From Streptomyces spororaveus (lineage in GTDB: Bacteria; Actinomycetota; Actinomycetes; Streptomycetales; Streptomycetaceae), in NCBI RefSeq assembly GCF_016755875.1, contig NZ_BNED01000005.1:434001-498000 (forward strand): a stretch of 64,000 nt of DNA, written 5' to 3'. The notes beneath the pieces are model-generated. The model was not told the DNA's origin, did not search any database, and saw nothing but the letters and a program-made list of their open reading frames with translations. The position numbers were made by a program, and so were the translations under genes. Positions 16,406 through 26,202 of the stretch are shown one piece after another. Each line of letters opens with the position of its first letter. The first letter of the stretch is position 1.

Positions 16406-17341
16406 ATGGTCGGGACACCAGAGATCTTCACGCGCGGCACCGTCGAGCGCGAGGGAGCGGCCGGGGCCGCATGGCTCGCCGAACTGCCGTCAATCGTGGA
16501 CGAGTTGCTGGCGCGCTGGGAGTGCGTACCGGACGGCGAGGTCATGCACGGGGGTGTCGGGATCATCGTCCCGGTGCTGCGGCGGGACGCGGAGCGGGCC
16601 GTGCTGAAGGTCTCCTTCCCGCATCCCGGGAACGTCCACGAGCCGGACGCGTTCGAGGCGTGGGGCGGGCGCGGGGCCGTCCTGCTGCACGAGCGCGATG
16701 ACGAGCGCTTCGCGATGCTGCTGGAGCGGGTCCGGACGTCGACGCTGGAGGAGGTCCGGGACGGCGACGAGGTGGTGACGGTGGCGGGGCGGCTGAGCCG
16801 CCGGCTGGCCGTCCCCGCGCCGGCCCACCTCCCCCGACTGCGCGGGCAGGCCGACTCCTGGGAGCAGCAACTACGCAGAGACGAAGGCGAGTTGACGCAC
16901 ACGGTGCCGCCGTACGTGGTGGACGCGGCGGTGGCGACCGTCCGCGAGCTGGGGCGCACCCAGCCGGACGTCCTGATCCACGGCGACCTCCACGCCAGGA
17001 ACATCCTGCGCGCGGACCGCGAGCCGTGGCTCGCGGTCGACCCCAAGGGGTACGTGGGGGATCCCGCCTACGACGGTGGCACTCTGCTCAAGACGCGCGC
17101 GCTGTCCCTCCTCGATGCCGAGGACCTCGGCAGGGCGGTCCACCGCACCCTGGACCTCTTCGCGGAGGCCGCGGAGCTCGATCGCGAACGGGTCCGGCGA
17201 TGGGCCCAACTCCATGCGGTGCAGGCCGCGTTCTGGGGCCGCCGGCACGGCTTCCGGGTCGCCCGCAGCGGGCCGGCCCTCGACTGGATCACGGAGTTCG
17301 CCGACCACCTGGCGCAGTTGCTGACGCGGCCCGCCCGCTAG
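16406..17341 (+). CDS. Aminoglycoside/hydroxyurea-type phosphotransferase (APH family)
   Basis: A 311-residue soluble kinase-fold protein. The ATP-binding lobe has VLKVSFPHPGNVHE and the acidic hinge FAMLLERV. The catalytic loop is VLIHGDLHARNIL (Brenner-type HGDLHxxN) and the metal-binding loop is LAVDPKGYVGDPAYDGG. The layout is that of streptomycin 6-phosphotransferase/hydroxyurea phosphotransferase relatives. Such genes may give resistance to an aminoglycoside or phosphorylate a small metabolite. There is no antibiotic cluster next to it, so a resistance role is not shown. The gene is monocistronic and ends at a hairpin. Confidence 0.83.
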   Translation: MVGTPEIFTRGTVEREGAAGAAWLAELPSIVDELLARWECVPDGEVMHGGVGIIVPVLRRDAERAVLKVSFPHPGNVHEPDAFEAWGGRGAVLLHERDDERFAMLLERVRTSTLEEVRDGDEVVTVAGRLSRRLAVPAPAHLPRLRGQADSWEQQLRRDEGELTHTVPPYVVDAAVATVRELGRTQPDVLIHGDLHARNILRADREPWLAVDPKGYVGDPAYDGGTLLKTRALSLLDAEDLGRAVHRTLDLFAEAAELDRERVRRWAQLHAVQAAFWGRRHGFRVARSGPALDWITEFADHLAQLLTRPAR

Positions 17342-17363
17342 GCCGTCTCTTTCGTAAGCGGTG

Positions 17364-17403
17364 CGGCGCGGGTGTGGCGACACCACTCGCCCCACCCGCG
17401 CCG
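17364..17403. terminator. Bidirectional hairpin terminator
   Basis: A 14-bp inverted repeat with one mismatch and a 12-base loop lies between the convergent kinase and hydroxyacyl-CoA dehydrogenase genes. Confidence 0.7.
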
Positions 17404-17453
17404 TTCCGTACGTCTCCGGCGCACCCTCTGCCCTGGAGACCTGCCGGGGCCCC

Positions 17454-18341
17454 TCAGCCCCGGCCGTACGTGTGGAACCCGCGGCCGGTCTTCCGGCCGA
17501 GCAGACCCGCCTGCACCATCCGCTGGAGCAGCGGGGGCGGCGCGTACAGGGGTTCCTTGAACTCCTCGTAGAGGGATTCCGCGATGGCCGCGACGGTGTC
17601 CAGGCCGATCAGGTCGGCGAGCTTGAGCGGGCCCATCGGATGGGCGCAGCCCAGTTCCATTCCGGCGTCCACGTCCTCGGGGGCGGCGAACCCGGATTCG
17701 GCCATGCGGACGGCCGAGAGGAGATAGGGGATCAGCAGCGCGTTGACCACGAAGCCGGCCCGGTCCTGGGAGCGGACGGTGGTCTTGCCCAGAGCGTCGC
17801 GGGCGAAGGCCTCCACGGCCGCGAGGGTGTCGCGCGAGGTGTGGAGTGAGGAGACGACCTCCACGAGCGGCAGCACGGGGACCGGGTTGAAGAAGTGCAG
17901 GCCCACGACCCGGTCGGCGCGGCCGGTGGCCATGCCCAGGCGCATGATCGGGATGGCCGAGGTGTTCGTGGCGAGGATCGCCTCCGGGTCCGCCACGATC
18001 TTGTCCAGGGCGGCGAAGACCTCGGTCTTGGCTTCGGGGTTCTCGGTGACGGCCTCGACGACGAGCTGCCGGTCGGCGAGGTCCTCCAGGTCGCCGGTGA
18101 AGACGAGCCGGGCCAGGGCGTCCTCGGCGGAGATCCGGTCCAGTTTGCCGCGCTGCACGGCCCGTTCGAGGGAGACTGCGACGCGCTCCCGGGCGGTCCG
18201 GGCGGCGGTGGCGTCCGCCTCGGCGACGACGGTGTCCAGGCCGGCGCGGGCGCACACCTCGGCGATGCCGGCGCCCATCTGGCCGCCTCCGACGATGCCG
18301 ACCCGCTGGATCGGCGCGATCGACGCTTTCGGCGTAGTCAT
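17454..18341 (-). CDS. 3-hydroxybutyryl-CoA dehydrogenase family protein
   Basis: A 295-residue NAD(P)-dependent dehydrogenase. Its Rossmann start is VGIVGGGQMGAGIAEVCARA, then EAVTENPEAKTEVFAALD, the conserved LATNTSAIPI and GLHFFNPVPVLPLVEVV, and the helical C-terminal domain with ELGCAHPMGPLKLADLIGLD. The reaction is interconversion of 3-hydroxyacyl-CoA and 3-oxoacyl-CoA, in butyryl/fatty acyl-CoA metabolism. Its ATG overlaps the malate synthase stop (ATGA), placing it third in the aceA-aceB operon and linking four-carbon acyl-CoA use with the glyoxylate shunt. Confidence 0.9.
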   Translation of the reverse strand: MTTPKASIAPIQRVGIVGGGQMGAGIAEVCARAGLDTVVAEADATAARTARERVAVSLERAVQRGKLDRISAEDALARLVFTGDLEDLADRQLVVEAVTENPEAKTEVFAALDKIVADPEAILATNTSAIPIMRLGMATGRADRVVGLHFFNPVPVLPLVEVVSSLHTSRDTLAAVEAFARDALGKTTVRSQDRAGFVVNALLIPYLLSAVRMAESGFAAPEDVDAGMELGCAHPMGPLKLADLIGLDTVAAIAESLYEEFKEPLYAPPPLLQRMVQAGLLGRKTGRGFHTYGRG

Positions 18342-19930
18342 GATCGGTTCTCCGTCCGGCTCACGAGGTGGCGGGTGTAGGCCTCGGGGGTGAAGAAGGC
18401 GGGCAGGCGGGGGGTGAGTGCCGTGTTCACGAAGACCTCCCGGGCCTCGGCGACCCGGGCCGACGGGTCCTCCTCCTCCAGCGCCGCGCATTCGGCGTCG
18501 AGGAGGTCGAGGACCGTCGCCCGGTCCGTCCGGTCGTGGCGCAGCCACTGCCAGATCTGGACGCGGGCGATCTCGGCGGTCGCGGCGTCCTCCATCAGGC
18601 CGTACAGGGCCACGGCGCCGCTGCCGCGCAGCCAGGCGTCGAAGTAGCGCAGGGCCACGGCGACGTTCGAGCGGATGCCCTCGCGGGTGGGGGGTGCGGC
18701 GATCCGGCGTACGGACAGCAGGTCGGCGGCCGTGATCTCGACGTCCTCCCGGGTCCGGTCCAGTTGGTTCGGCCGCTCCCCCAGCACGCCGTCGAAGACC
18801 TCGCGGCAGACCGGCACCAGTCCCGGGTGGGCCACCCAGGAGCCGTCGAAGCCGTCCTCCGCCTCCCGCTCCTTGTCGAGGCGGACCTTGGCGAGGGCGG
18901 CGGCGTTCGCCTCCGCGTCCCGGCTGGGGACGTGGGCCGCCATGCCGCCGATGGCCTGGGCGCCGCGCCGGTGGCAGGTGCGGACGAGCAGCTCGGTGTA
19001 GGCCCGCATGAAGGGGGCGGTCATGGTGACCGCGGCCCGGTCGGGCAGCTGGAAGTCGGTGCGGTGGCCGAAGGTCTTGATCAGGCTGAAGAGGTAGTCC
19101 CAGCGGCCCGCGTTGAGTCCCGCGCTGTGTTCGCGCAGTTCGTGGAGGATCTCCTCCATCTCGAAGGCCGCGGTGATCGTCTCGATGAGGACGGTGGCGC
19201 GGACGGTGCCTCGGGGGATCCCGAGGAGTTCCTGGGCGAGCAGGAAGACATCGTTCCACAGGCGCGCCTCGTACCGGTTCTCCAGCTTGGGCAGGTAGAA
19301 GTACGGGCCGTGGCCCGCGTCGATCTGCCGCTGGGCGCAGTGGAAGAAGTACAGGCCGAAGTCGACGAGGGACGCGGACAGCGGGCGGCCGTCGATCTCC
19401 AGGTGTTCTTCGAGAAGGTGCCAGCCGCGCGGCCGGACCATGATGGTCGCGAGCTGCGCGCCGAGGCGGTACTCCTTGCCCTCCGGGGTGGTGAAGTCGA
19501 TGCGCCGTTCGATGGCGTCGAGCAGGGTCAGCTGGCCGCCGATGACGTTGGTCCAGGTCGGGGCGGTGGCGTCCTCGAAGTCGGCCATCCAGACCTTGGC
19601 ACCGGAGTTCAGGGCGTTGACGGCCATCCGCCGCTCCGGCGGGCCGGTGATCTCGACGCGGCGGTCGGTGAGTCCGGGCGCGGGCGGCGCGACGCGCCAG
19701 TGCGGGTCCTCGCGCAGGGCGCGCGTGGCGAGCGGGAAGCCGAGCGGGGTGCCCCCGGCCAGGTGGCCCGAGCGGCGGTGGCGCTCCTTGAGGACCTCCC
19801 GGCGGCGGTCCGCGAAGGCGGTGTCGAGCCGGCCGATGAACTCCAGGGCCTCGGGGGTCAGGATCTCCTCGTGGCGCTCACCCGGCGCACCGAGGACCTG
19901 GACGCTGCTGGTCAGAGGCGAGAGGGGCAT
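18338..19930 (-). CDS. aceB: Malate synthase (A type)
   Basis: A 530-residue cytosolic enzyme that condenses acetyl-CoA with glyoxylate to malate, the second step of the glyoxylate shunt. Clear family blocks are WMADFEDATAPTWTN, RPRGWHLLEEH, YFYLPKLENRYEARLW, ATVLIETITAAFEMEEILHE with its catalytic glutamate region, AGLNAGRWDYLFS, and the C-terminal GSGAVALYGLMEDAATAEI. ATG 19930 follows GGAGAA, and the frame extends 26 codons further without family content. It lies 85 bases after aceA on the same strand, with a perfect hairpin in the gap that may reduce its expression relative to aceA. Confidence 0.95.
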   Translation of the reverse strand: MPLSPLTSSVQVLGAPGERHEEILTPEALEFIGRLDTAFADRRREVLKERHRRSGHLAGGTPLGFPLATRALREDPHWRVAPPAPGLTDRRVEITGPPERRMAVNALNSGAKVWMADFEDATAPTWTNVIGGQLTLLDAIERRIDFTTPEGKEYRLGAQLATIMVRPRGWHLLEEHLEIDGRPLSASLVDFGLYFFHCAQRQIDAGHGPYFYLPKLENRYEARLWNDVFLLAQELLGIPRGTVRATVLIETITAAFEMEEILHELREHSAGLNAGRWDYLFSLIKTFGHRTDFQLPDRAAVTMTAPFMRAYTELLVRTCHRRGAQAIGGMAAHVPSRDAEANAAALAKVRLDKEREAEDGFDGSWVAHPGLVPVCREVFDGVLGERPNQLDRTREDVEITAADLLSVRRIAAPPTREGIRSNVAVALRYFDAWLRGSGAVALYGLMEDAATAEIARVQIWQWLRHDRTDRATVLDLLDAECAALEEEDPSARVAEAREVFVNTALTPRLPAFFTPEAYTRHLVSRTENRS

Positions 19931-19958
19931 GCGGTTCTCCTCAGCGGGGGCGGTGGGT

Positions 19959-19988
19959 GGGTGCCCGGGGGAGGTCCCCCGGGCACCC
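19959..19988 (-). promoter_or_regulatory. Intercistronic hairpin between aceA and aceB
   Basis: A perfect 13-bp stem (GGGTGCCCGGGGG / CCCCCGGGCACCC) with a 4-base loop fills much of the 85-base gap. It could be a partial terminator or an mRNA-stability element. Confidence 0.65.
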
Positions 19989-20015
19989 GTCGCAGGAACT
20001 CGGCGCACAGACGGC

Positions 20016-21302
20016 CTAGTGGAACTGCTCTTCCTCGGTGGAGCCGGAGAGCGCGGTGGTGGAGGAGGCCGGGTTGACGGCGGTGGAGACGAGGTCGAAG
20101 TAGCCGGTGCCGACCTCGCGCTGGTGCCTCACGGCGGTGAACCCCTGGGCCTGGGCGGCGAACTCGCGCTCCTGGAGGTCGACGTACGCGGTCATGCCGT
20201 GCTCGGCGTAGCCGCGAGCGAGGTCGAACATGCCGTGGTTGAGGGAGTGGAAGCCGGCCAGGGTGATGAACTGGAAGCGGTAGCCCATCGCGCCGAGCTC
20301 CCGCTGGAACTTGGCGATCTGGTCGTCGTCCAGCGCGGCCTTCCAGTTGAAGGACGGCGAGCAGTTGTAGGCCAGCATCTGGTCGGGGTACCGCGCGTGG
20401 ATCGCCTCGGCGAACTCCCGGGCCTGCGCGAGGTCCGGGGTGCCGGTCTCGACCCAGATCAGGTCGGCGTACGGGGCGTAGGCGAGGCCGCGGGCGATGA
20501 CGGGGGCCATGCCGCCCCGCACGTGGTAGAAGCCCTCGGCGGTGCGCTCGCCCGTGCAGAACTCCGCGTCGCGTTCGTCGATGTCACTGGTCAGGAGGGT
20601 CGCGGCGAGGGCGTCCGTGCGGGCGATGATCAGGGTCGGGGTGTCGGCGATGTCGGCCGCCAGACGGGCCGCGTTGAGGGTGCGGACGTGCTGGGCGGTC
20701 GGGACGAGGACCTTGCCGCCGAGGTGGCCGCACTTCTTCTCGGAGGCCAGCTGGTCCTCGTAGTGGATGCCGGCCGCACCCGCCGCGATCATCGCCTTGG
20801 TGAGCTCGAAGGCGTTCAGGGGGCCGCCGAAGCCGGCCTCGGCGTCGGCGACGATCGGCGCGAGCCAGTCCGTGGTGTCGGTGCCGCCCTCGGCGGTGGC
20901 GATCTGGTCGGCGCGCAGCAGGGCGTTGTTGATCCGCCGGACCACCTGGGGCACCGAGTTGACCGGGTACAGGCTCTGGTCCGGGTAGGTGTGACCGGCC
21001 TGGTTGGCGTCGGCGGCCACCTGCCAGCCGGAGAGGTAGATCGCCTGGAGTCCGGCGCGCACCTGCTGCACCGCCTGGCCGCCGGTGAGCGCGCCGAGGG
21101 CGTGGATGTAGTCCTGTTCGTGGAGCTGTCGCCACAGCCGCTCGGCGCCGCGCCGGGCCAGGGTGTGCTCCTCGCGGACGCTGCCCGAGAGCCGCACCAC
21201 GTCCTCGGCCGTGTAGGTGCGCTCGATGCCCGCCCAGCGGGGGTCGTCGGCCCACCGCTGCTTGAGCTGCTCGGCCGCCGCCGTCGTGTTCGCCTCTGCC
21301 AT
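20016..21302 (-). CDS. aceA: Isocitrate lyase
   Basis: A 428-residue enzyme that splits isocitrate to glyoxylate and succinate, the first step of the glyoxylate shunt. The signature KKCGHLGGK contains the catalytic cysteine. Other family blocks are [57 protein letters not shown] and [13 protein letters not shown] 21302 ([12 protein letters not shown]) is chosen because related proteins begin there; ATG 21320 in the same frame is an alternative. First gene of an operon with malate synthase and a hydroxyacyl-CoA dehydrogenase. It is divergent from the ScfR/RamB-like regulator gene, which is the likely controller. Confidence 0.95.
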   Translation of the reverse strand: MAEANTTAAAEQLKQRWADDPRWAGIERTYTAEDVVRLSGSVREEHTLARRGAERLWRQLHEQDYIHALGALTGGQAVQQVRAGLQAIYLSGWQVAADANQAGHTYPDQSLYPVNSVPQVVRRINNALLRADQIATAEGGTDTTDWLAPIVADAEAGFGGPLNAFELTKAMIAAGAAGIHYEDQLASEKKCGHLGGKVLVPTAQHVRTLNAARLAADIADTPTLIIARTDALAATLLTSDIDERDAEFCTGERTAEGFYHVRGGMAPVIARGLAYAPYADLIWVETGTPDLAQAREFAEAIHARYPDQMLAYNCSPSFNWKAALDDDQIAKFQRELGAMGYRFQFITLAGFHSLNHGMFDLARGYAEHGMTAYVDLQEREFAAQAQGFTAVRHQREVGTGYFDLVSTAVNPASSTTALSGSTEEEQFH

Positions 21303-21333
21303 GACCGTCACCGTTTCCATCCGTCGCTTGTCT

Positions 21334-21370
21334 TGCCAAGGAGCCGGTCCGTGAGCCCGGCACCTTGGCA
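21334..21370 (-). promoter_or_regulatory. Inverted TGCCAAG pair upstream of aceA
   Basis: TGCCAAG (21334-21340) and its complement CTTGGCA (21364-21370) face each other with 23 bases between them in the aceA leader. The same heptamer occurs twice more before the regulator gene, so it is a candidate ScfR/RamB operator. Confidence 0.5.
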
Positions 21371-21573
21371 CTCTGTGCCTGGTGGGGAGCTGCGGCCGCC
21401 GGACCCGGCCCTGGGCCGAAGCTGAGCAATGCTGCCGATCCGCCGGATCGAACTGTCTGGATGGCCGAAATCAGGGCGTGAATCGGGCCAGTCGGTTCTT
21501 CCCGGCCACCGTGTCCGGCGGGCCGCAGCACCGACTCTGGCAGTGACACCGGGTGCCATCAAGGAGGTACATC

Positions 21574-21612
21574 TGCCAAGCTCTGCGAATCTTCGGGGCG
21601 ACAATTGCCAAG
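21574..21612 (+). promoter_or_regulatory. Direct TGCCAAG...TTGCGAA / CTGCGAA repeats upstream of the ScfR-like gene
   Basis: TGCCAAGCTCTGCGAA starts at 21574 and TGCCAAGGTTGCGAA at 21606, 32 bases apart, about 80-115 bases before the regulator start. A similar TTTGCAAA-type core is described for RamB sites in corynebacteria, which makes autoregulation plausible. Confidence 0.5.
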
Positions 21613-21689
21613 GTTGCGAAGCCCGGAGGTCGTGAAGATCCCCGTATCCTGGCGGCTCGTTCCGGCCCGGCAGACGGCGAGGGAGTGCG

Positions 21690-23105
21690 GTGGGCAAGAC
21701 GTACGCGGGAGCGCGGCTGCGGCGGCTTCGTGAGGAGCGGCGGATGACCCAGGCCGACCTGGCCCGGGTGCTCGCCATCTCCCCCAGTTACCTCAACCAG
21801 ATGGAGCACGACTCCCGGCCGCTCACCGTTCCGGTCCTGCTGCGGCTCACCGAGGCCTTCGGGGTGGATCCGGGGTTCTTCTCGGAGCGCGACACCAGCC
21901 GGCTGGTCGCCGACCTGCGCGAGGCGCTCGCGAACGAGGTGGCGCAGGCCCGCGTCTCCCCCTCCGACCTGGCCGAACTGGCCACCCGGATGCCCGCCGT
22001 CGCCTCGGTCCTGCTGGACCTGGGCCGCCGCGCCCAGCTCCTGGCCGAACGCCTCGCCGACGCGGCCGACGGCAGGGACGTGGCCGCCGACAGCCCGCGC
22101 TCGCCCCACGAGGAGATCCGCGAGTTCTTCTACCGCCGGCAGAACTACCTCCACGACACCGATCTCGCCGCCGAAGACCTCGCCGTCGAGATCGGCATCC
22201 GCCCGGGGGACGTCGTCCGTGCGCTGACCCGCCGGCTCTCCGAGCGGCACGGGATCAGGACGGCCACGGACTCCGACCGGCTGCACCACTACGACCCCGC
22301 CGCCCGCGTGCTGCACCTGTCGAACCGGCTCCGGCCGGGACAGCAGGCGTTCCGGATGGCCACCCAGCTGGCGCTCGTCGAGTACGGGGCCGAGCTGGAC
22401 CGGCTGGCGGCCGAGGACTTCGCGCCCGGCTCCCCCGTCCACGCCCTCGCGCGGATCGGCATCGCCAACCACTTCGCGGGCGCGCTCATCCTCCCGTACC
22501 GCGCCTTCCACGCGGCCGCCGAGGAGTTCCGCTACGACATCGAGCGGCTCACCGACCACTTCGGGATCGGCTACGAGACGGTCTGCCACCGGCTGAGCAC
22601 CCTGCAACGGCCCAGGCTGCGCGGGGTGCCTTTCTCCTTCGTGCGGGTGGACCGGGCCGGGAACATGTCCAAGCGGCAGTCGGCGACCGCGTTCCACTTC
22701 TCCCGGGCCGGCGGCACCTGCCCGCTCTGGAACGTCTACGAGGCGTTCGCCGCGCCCGGCCGTATCCACGTCCAGGTGGCGGCCATGCCCGACGGGCAGC
22801 GGTACCTGTGGACCGCCCGGGCCGTCACCCGCCACCGCGGCGGCTGGGGCGAGCCCGGCAAGACCTTCGCGATCGGGCTCGGCTGCGAGATCCGGCACGC
22901 CTCGCGGCTCGTCTACGCCGACGGGCTCGACCTCGGCAACACGGCGGCCGCCACGCCCATCGGCATGGGCTGCCGCCTGTGCGAACGGCTCGACTGCCCG
23001 CAGCGCGCCGTGCCGCCGCTCGGCCGGGCGCTGGCCGTGGACGAGAACAGCAGCACCTTCGTCCCGTACCCGGTGACCGGGAACCCTGCCCCGGCCCGGG
23101 GCTGA
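21690..23105 (+). CDS. ScfR/RamB-type short-chain acyl-CoA-responsive regulator
   Basis: A 471-residue regulator. Residues ~5-65 are an XRE helix-turn-helix (LRRLREERRMTQADLARVLAIS, then SYLNQMEHDSRP). The middle holds an IrrE-like region (ALVEYGAELDRLA ... RIGIANHFAGALILPY ... FHAAAEEFRYDIERLTDHFG), in which the usual HExxH zinc site is absent. The C-terminus is the DUF2083-type module with CPLWNVYEAF and a cysteine set, GCRLCERLDCPQRA. Members such as RamB in Corynebacterium and mycobacteria control acetate and glyoxylate genes. It starts at GTG 21690 and is divergent from aceA, with shared TGCCAAG motifs between them. Confidence 0.9.
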   Translation: MGKTYAGARLRRLREERRMTQADLARVLAISPSYLNQMEHDSRPLTVPVLLRLTEAFGVDPGFFSERDTSRLVADLREALANEVAQARVSPSDLAELATRMPAVASVLLDLGRRAQLLAERLADAADGRDVAADSPRSPHEEIREFFYRRQNYLHDTDLAAEDLAVEIGIRPGDVVRALTRRLSERHGIRTATDSDRLHHYDPAARVLHLSNRLRPGQQAFRMATQLALVEYGAELDRLAAEDFAPGSPVHALARIGIANHFAGALILPYRAFHAAAEEFRYDIERLTDHFGIGYETVCHRLSTLQRPRLRGVPFSFVRVDRAGNMSKRQSATAFHFSRAGGTCPLWNVYEAFAAPGRIHVQVAAMPDGQRYLWTARAVTRHRGGWGEPGKTFAIGLGCEIRHASRLVYADGLDLGNTAAATPIGMGCRLCERLDCPQRAVPPLGRALAVDENSSTFVPYPVTGNPAPARG

Positions 23106-23189
23106 GCCGGCGTCAGGCACCGTCGCACAGAGGGCGCGCGGCGGCTCTGGACTTACTAGGACGTCCAACTATATGTTCGTGGCACAAGG

Positions 23190-23335
23190 TCCGCGGTGCA
23201 GGGAAGCCGGTGAGAAACCGGCACGGTCCCGCCACTGTGACCGGGGAGTGTGCTGCCATCCACACGCCACTGACGAGGTCTGTCGGGAAGGCGGGCGGCA
23301 CGCGGGGATCCGGGAGTCAGGATACCGGCCGCGGA
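23190..23335 (+). promoter_or_regulatory. Cobalamin (B12) riboswitch
   Basis: The element has the ordered parts of the AdoCbl riboswitch: an outer P1 stem (TCCGCGG at 23190 pairing with CCGCGGA at 23329), GGGAAGCCGGTGAGAAACCGG, the GGTCCCGCCACTGTGA core, GCCACTGACGAGGT, CGGGAAGGCGG, and the B12 box AGTCAGGATACCGGCC (23315-23330). It is on the plus strand about 220 bases before mmsA, with a GC-rich hairpin and a tiny open frame in between. The gene it controls is therefore either the valine-catabolic operon or a lost gene. Confidence 0.93.
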
Positions 23336-23371
23336 TGTTCCGTGTTGTCCACGAGGATGGAGCAGACACGC

Positions 23372-23440
23372 ATGGCACCGGTTTGTACCCACGACCCTGG
23401 TGATCCGGCGGAGCGCGCGCACACGTTCGCGCGCTCATAG
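23372..23440 (+). CDS. Tiny open frame after the riboswitch
   Basis: A 22-codon frame (MAPVCTHDPGDPAERAHTFA, then RS and TAG) with GGAG nine bases upstream; a longer in-frame ATG lies at 23357. It overlaps the downstream hairpin. It may be a leader peptide, a remnant of the gene once controlled by the riboswitch, or chance. No homology is recognised. Confidence 0.25.
   Translation: MAPVCTHDPGDPAERAHTFARS
23411..23436 (+). terminator. Hairpin likely forming the riboswitch expression platform
   Basis: A perfect 9-bp stem (GAGCGCGCG / CGCGCGCTC) with an 8-base loop lies 75 bases after the aptamer. It has no U-run, so it may act as a Streptomyces-type terminator or by affecting translation. Confidence 0.5.
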
Positions 23441-23552
23441 GTCGTCCCTTTCGGCCCAGTCCCACGGCCTTCCCCAGCGGCGCACCCGATCGGGTGCCGT
23501 TCGCCGGCCCGCCGTGCCATCCCCGGATCCCACCTGACGAGAGCAGGCATCC

Positions 23553-25052
<1,500 letters not shown>

Positions 25053-25056
25053 GCCG

Positions 25057-26202
25057 GTGACCACGACCCTCACCCCCGATCAGCTCGCCCTCGCCGAGGT
25101 CACCCTCGACTTCGCCCAGGAGCAGCTCGGCCCGTACGCCGTCACCTGGGACCAGGACAAGCACTTCCCGCTGGACGTGATCCGGCGGGCGGCGGAGCTC
25201 GGGCTCGGCGGCGTCTACGTCCGCGAGGAGCACGGCGGTTCCGCCCTCGGCCGCGGCGACGGCGTCCTCGTCTTCGAGGCCCTCGCCACCGGCTGCCCCT
25301 CCATCGCCGGGTACCTCTCCATCCACAACATGGTCGGCTGGATGATCGACCGGTACGGGGACGCGGACCAGCGGTCCCGCTGGCTCCCCGGCCTGTGCTC
25401 CGCCCGGTCGCTCGGCAGCTACTGCCTGACCGAACCCGGCGCCGGGTCCGACGCGGCCGGGCTGCGCACCCGGGCCGAGCGCACCGACGACGGCTATGTG
25501 CTGACCGGGGTCAAGCAGTTCATCTCCGGCGCCGGCGCCTCCGAGGTCTACATCGTGATGGCGCGCACGGGCGGGGAGGGCCCGGGCGGCATCTCCGCGT
25601 TCGTCGTCGAACGCGCGGACCCCGGGGTCTCCTTCGGCCCGAACGAACGCAAGATGGGCTGGAACGCCCAGCCCACCCGCCAGGTGATCCTCGACGGGGT
25701 CCGCGTCCCCGCCGACCGGCGGCTCGGCGCGGAGGGCGACGGCTTCCGCATCGCCATGAACGGCCTCAACGGTGGCCGCCTCGGCATCGCCGCCTGCTCG
25801 CTGGGCGGTGCGCAGAGCGCCCTGGACCGCAGCCTCGCGTACCTGGCCGACCGGCAGGCCTTCGGGAACCGGCTGCTGGACGCCCAGGCCCTGCAGTTCC
25901 GGCTCGCGGACATGGCCACCGAGCTGGCCGCGGCCCGCGCCCTGGTCCGCCAGGCCGCCGACGCGCTGGACCGGGGCGACCCGCTGGCCCCGCAGCTGTG
26001 CGCGATGGCCAAGCGGTTCGCCACGGACACCGGCTACGCGGTCGCCGACCGGGCCCTCCAGCTCCACGGGGGCTACGGCTACGTGAGCGAGTACGGCATC
26101 GAGAAGATCGTCCGTGACCTTCGGGTCCACCAGATCCTGGAAGGCACCAACGAGGTCATGCGCATCATCGTCGCCCGCGGGCTCACGGAGGCCCCGCGAT
26201 GA
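25057..26202 (+). CDS. Acyl-CoA dehydrogenase, probably isobutyryl-CoA dehydrogenase
   Basis: A 381-residue FAD enzyme of the acyl-CoA dehydrogenase fold: N-terminal helices, then SYCLTEPGAGSDAAGL and VLTGVKQFISGAGASE (FAD/substrate loop), the C-terminal RQAFGNRLLDAQALQFRLAD helix and LQLHGGYGYVSEYGIEKIVR with DLRVHQILEGTNEVMR. The catalytic base is expected in the last helix region. GTG 25057 lies 4 bases after the mmsA stop. Position between mmsA and the 3-hydroxyisobutyryl-CoA hydrolase gene points to isobutyryl-CoA to methacrylyl-CoA in the valine pathway. Substrate is inferred from context. Confidence 0.9.
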   Translation: MTTTLTPDQLALAEVTLDFAQEQLGPYAVTWDQDKHFPLDVIRRAAELGLGGVYVREEHGGSALGRGDGVLVFEALATGCPSIAGYLSIHNMVGWMIDRYGDADQRSRWLPGLCSARSLGSYCLTEPGAGSDAAGLRTRAERTDDGYVLTGVKQFISGAGASEVYIVMARTGGEGPGGISAFVVERADPGVSFGPNERKMGWNAQPTRQVILDGVRVPADRRLGAEGDGFRIAMNGLNGGRLGIAACSLGGAQSALDRSLAYLADRQAFGNRLLDAQALQFRLADMATELAAARALVRQAADALDRGDPLAPQLCAMAKRFATDTGYAVADRALQLHGGYGYVSEYGIEKIVRDLRVHQILEGTNEVMRIIVARGLTEAPR

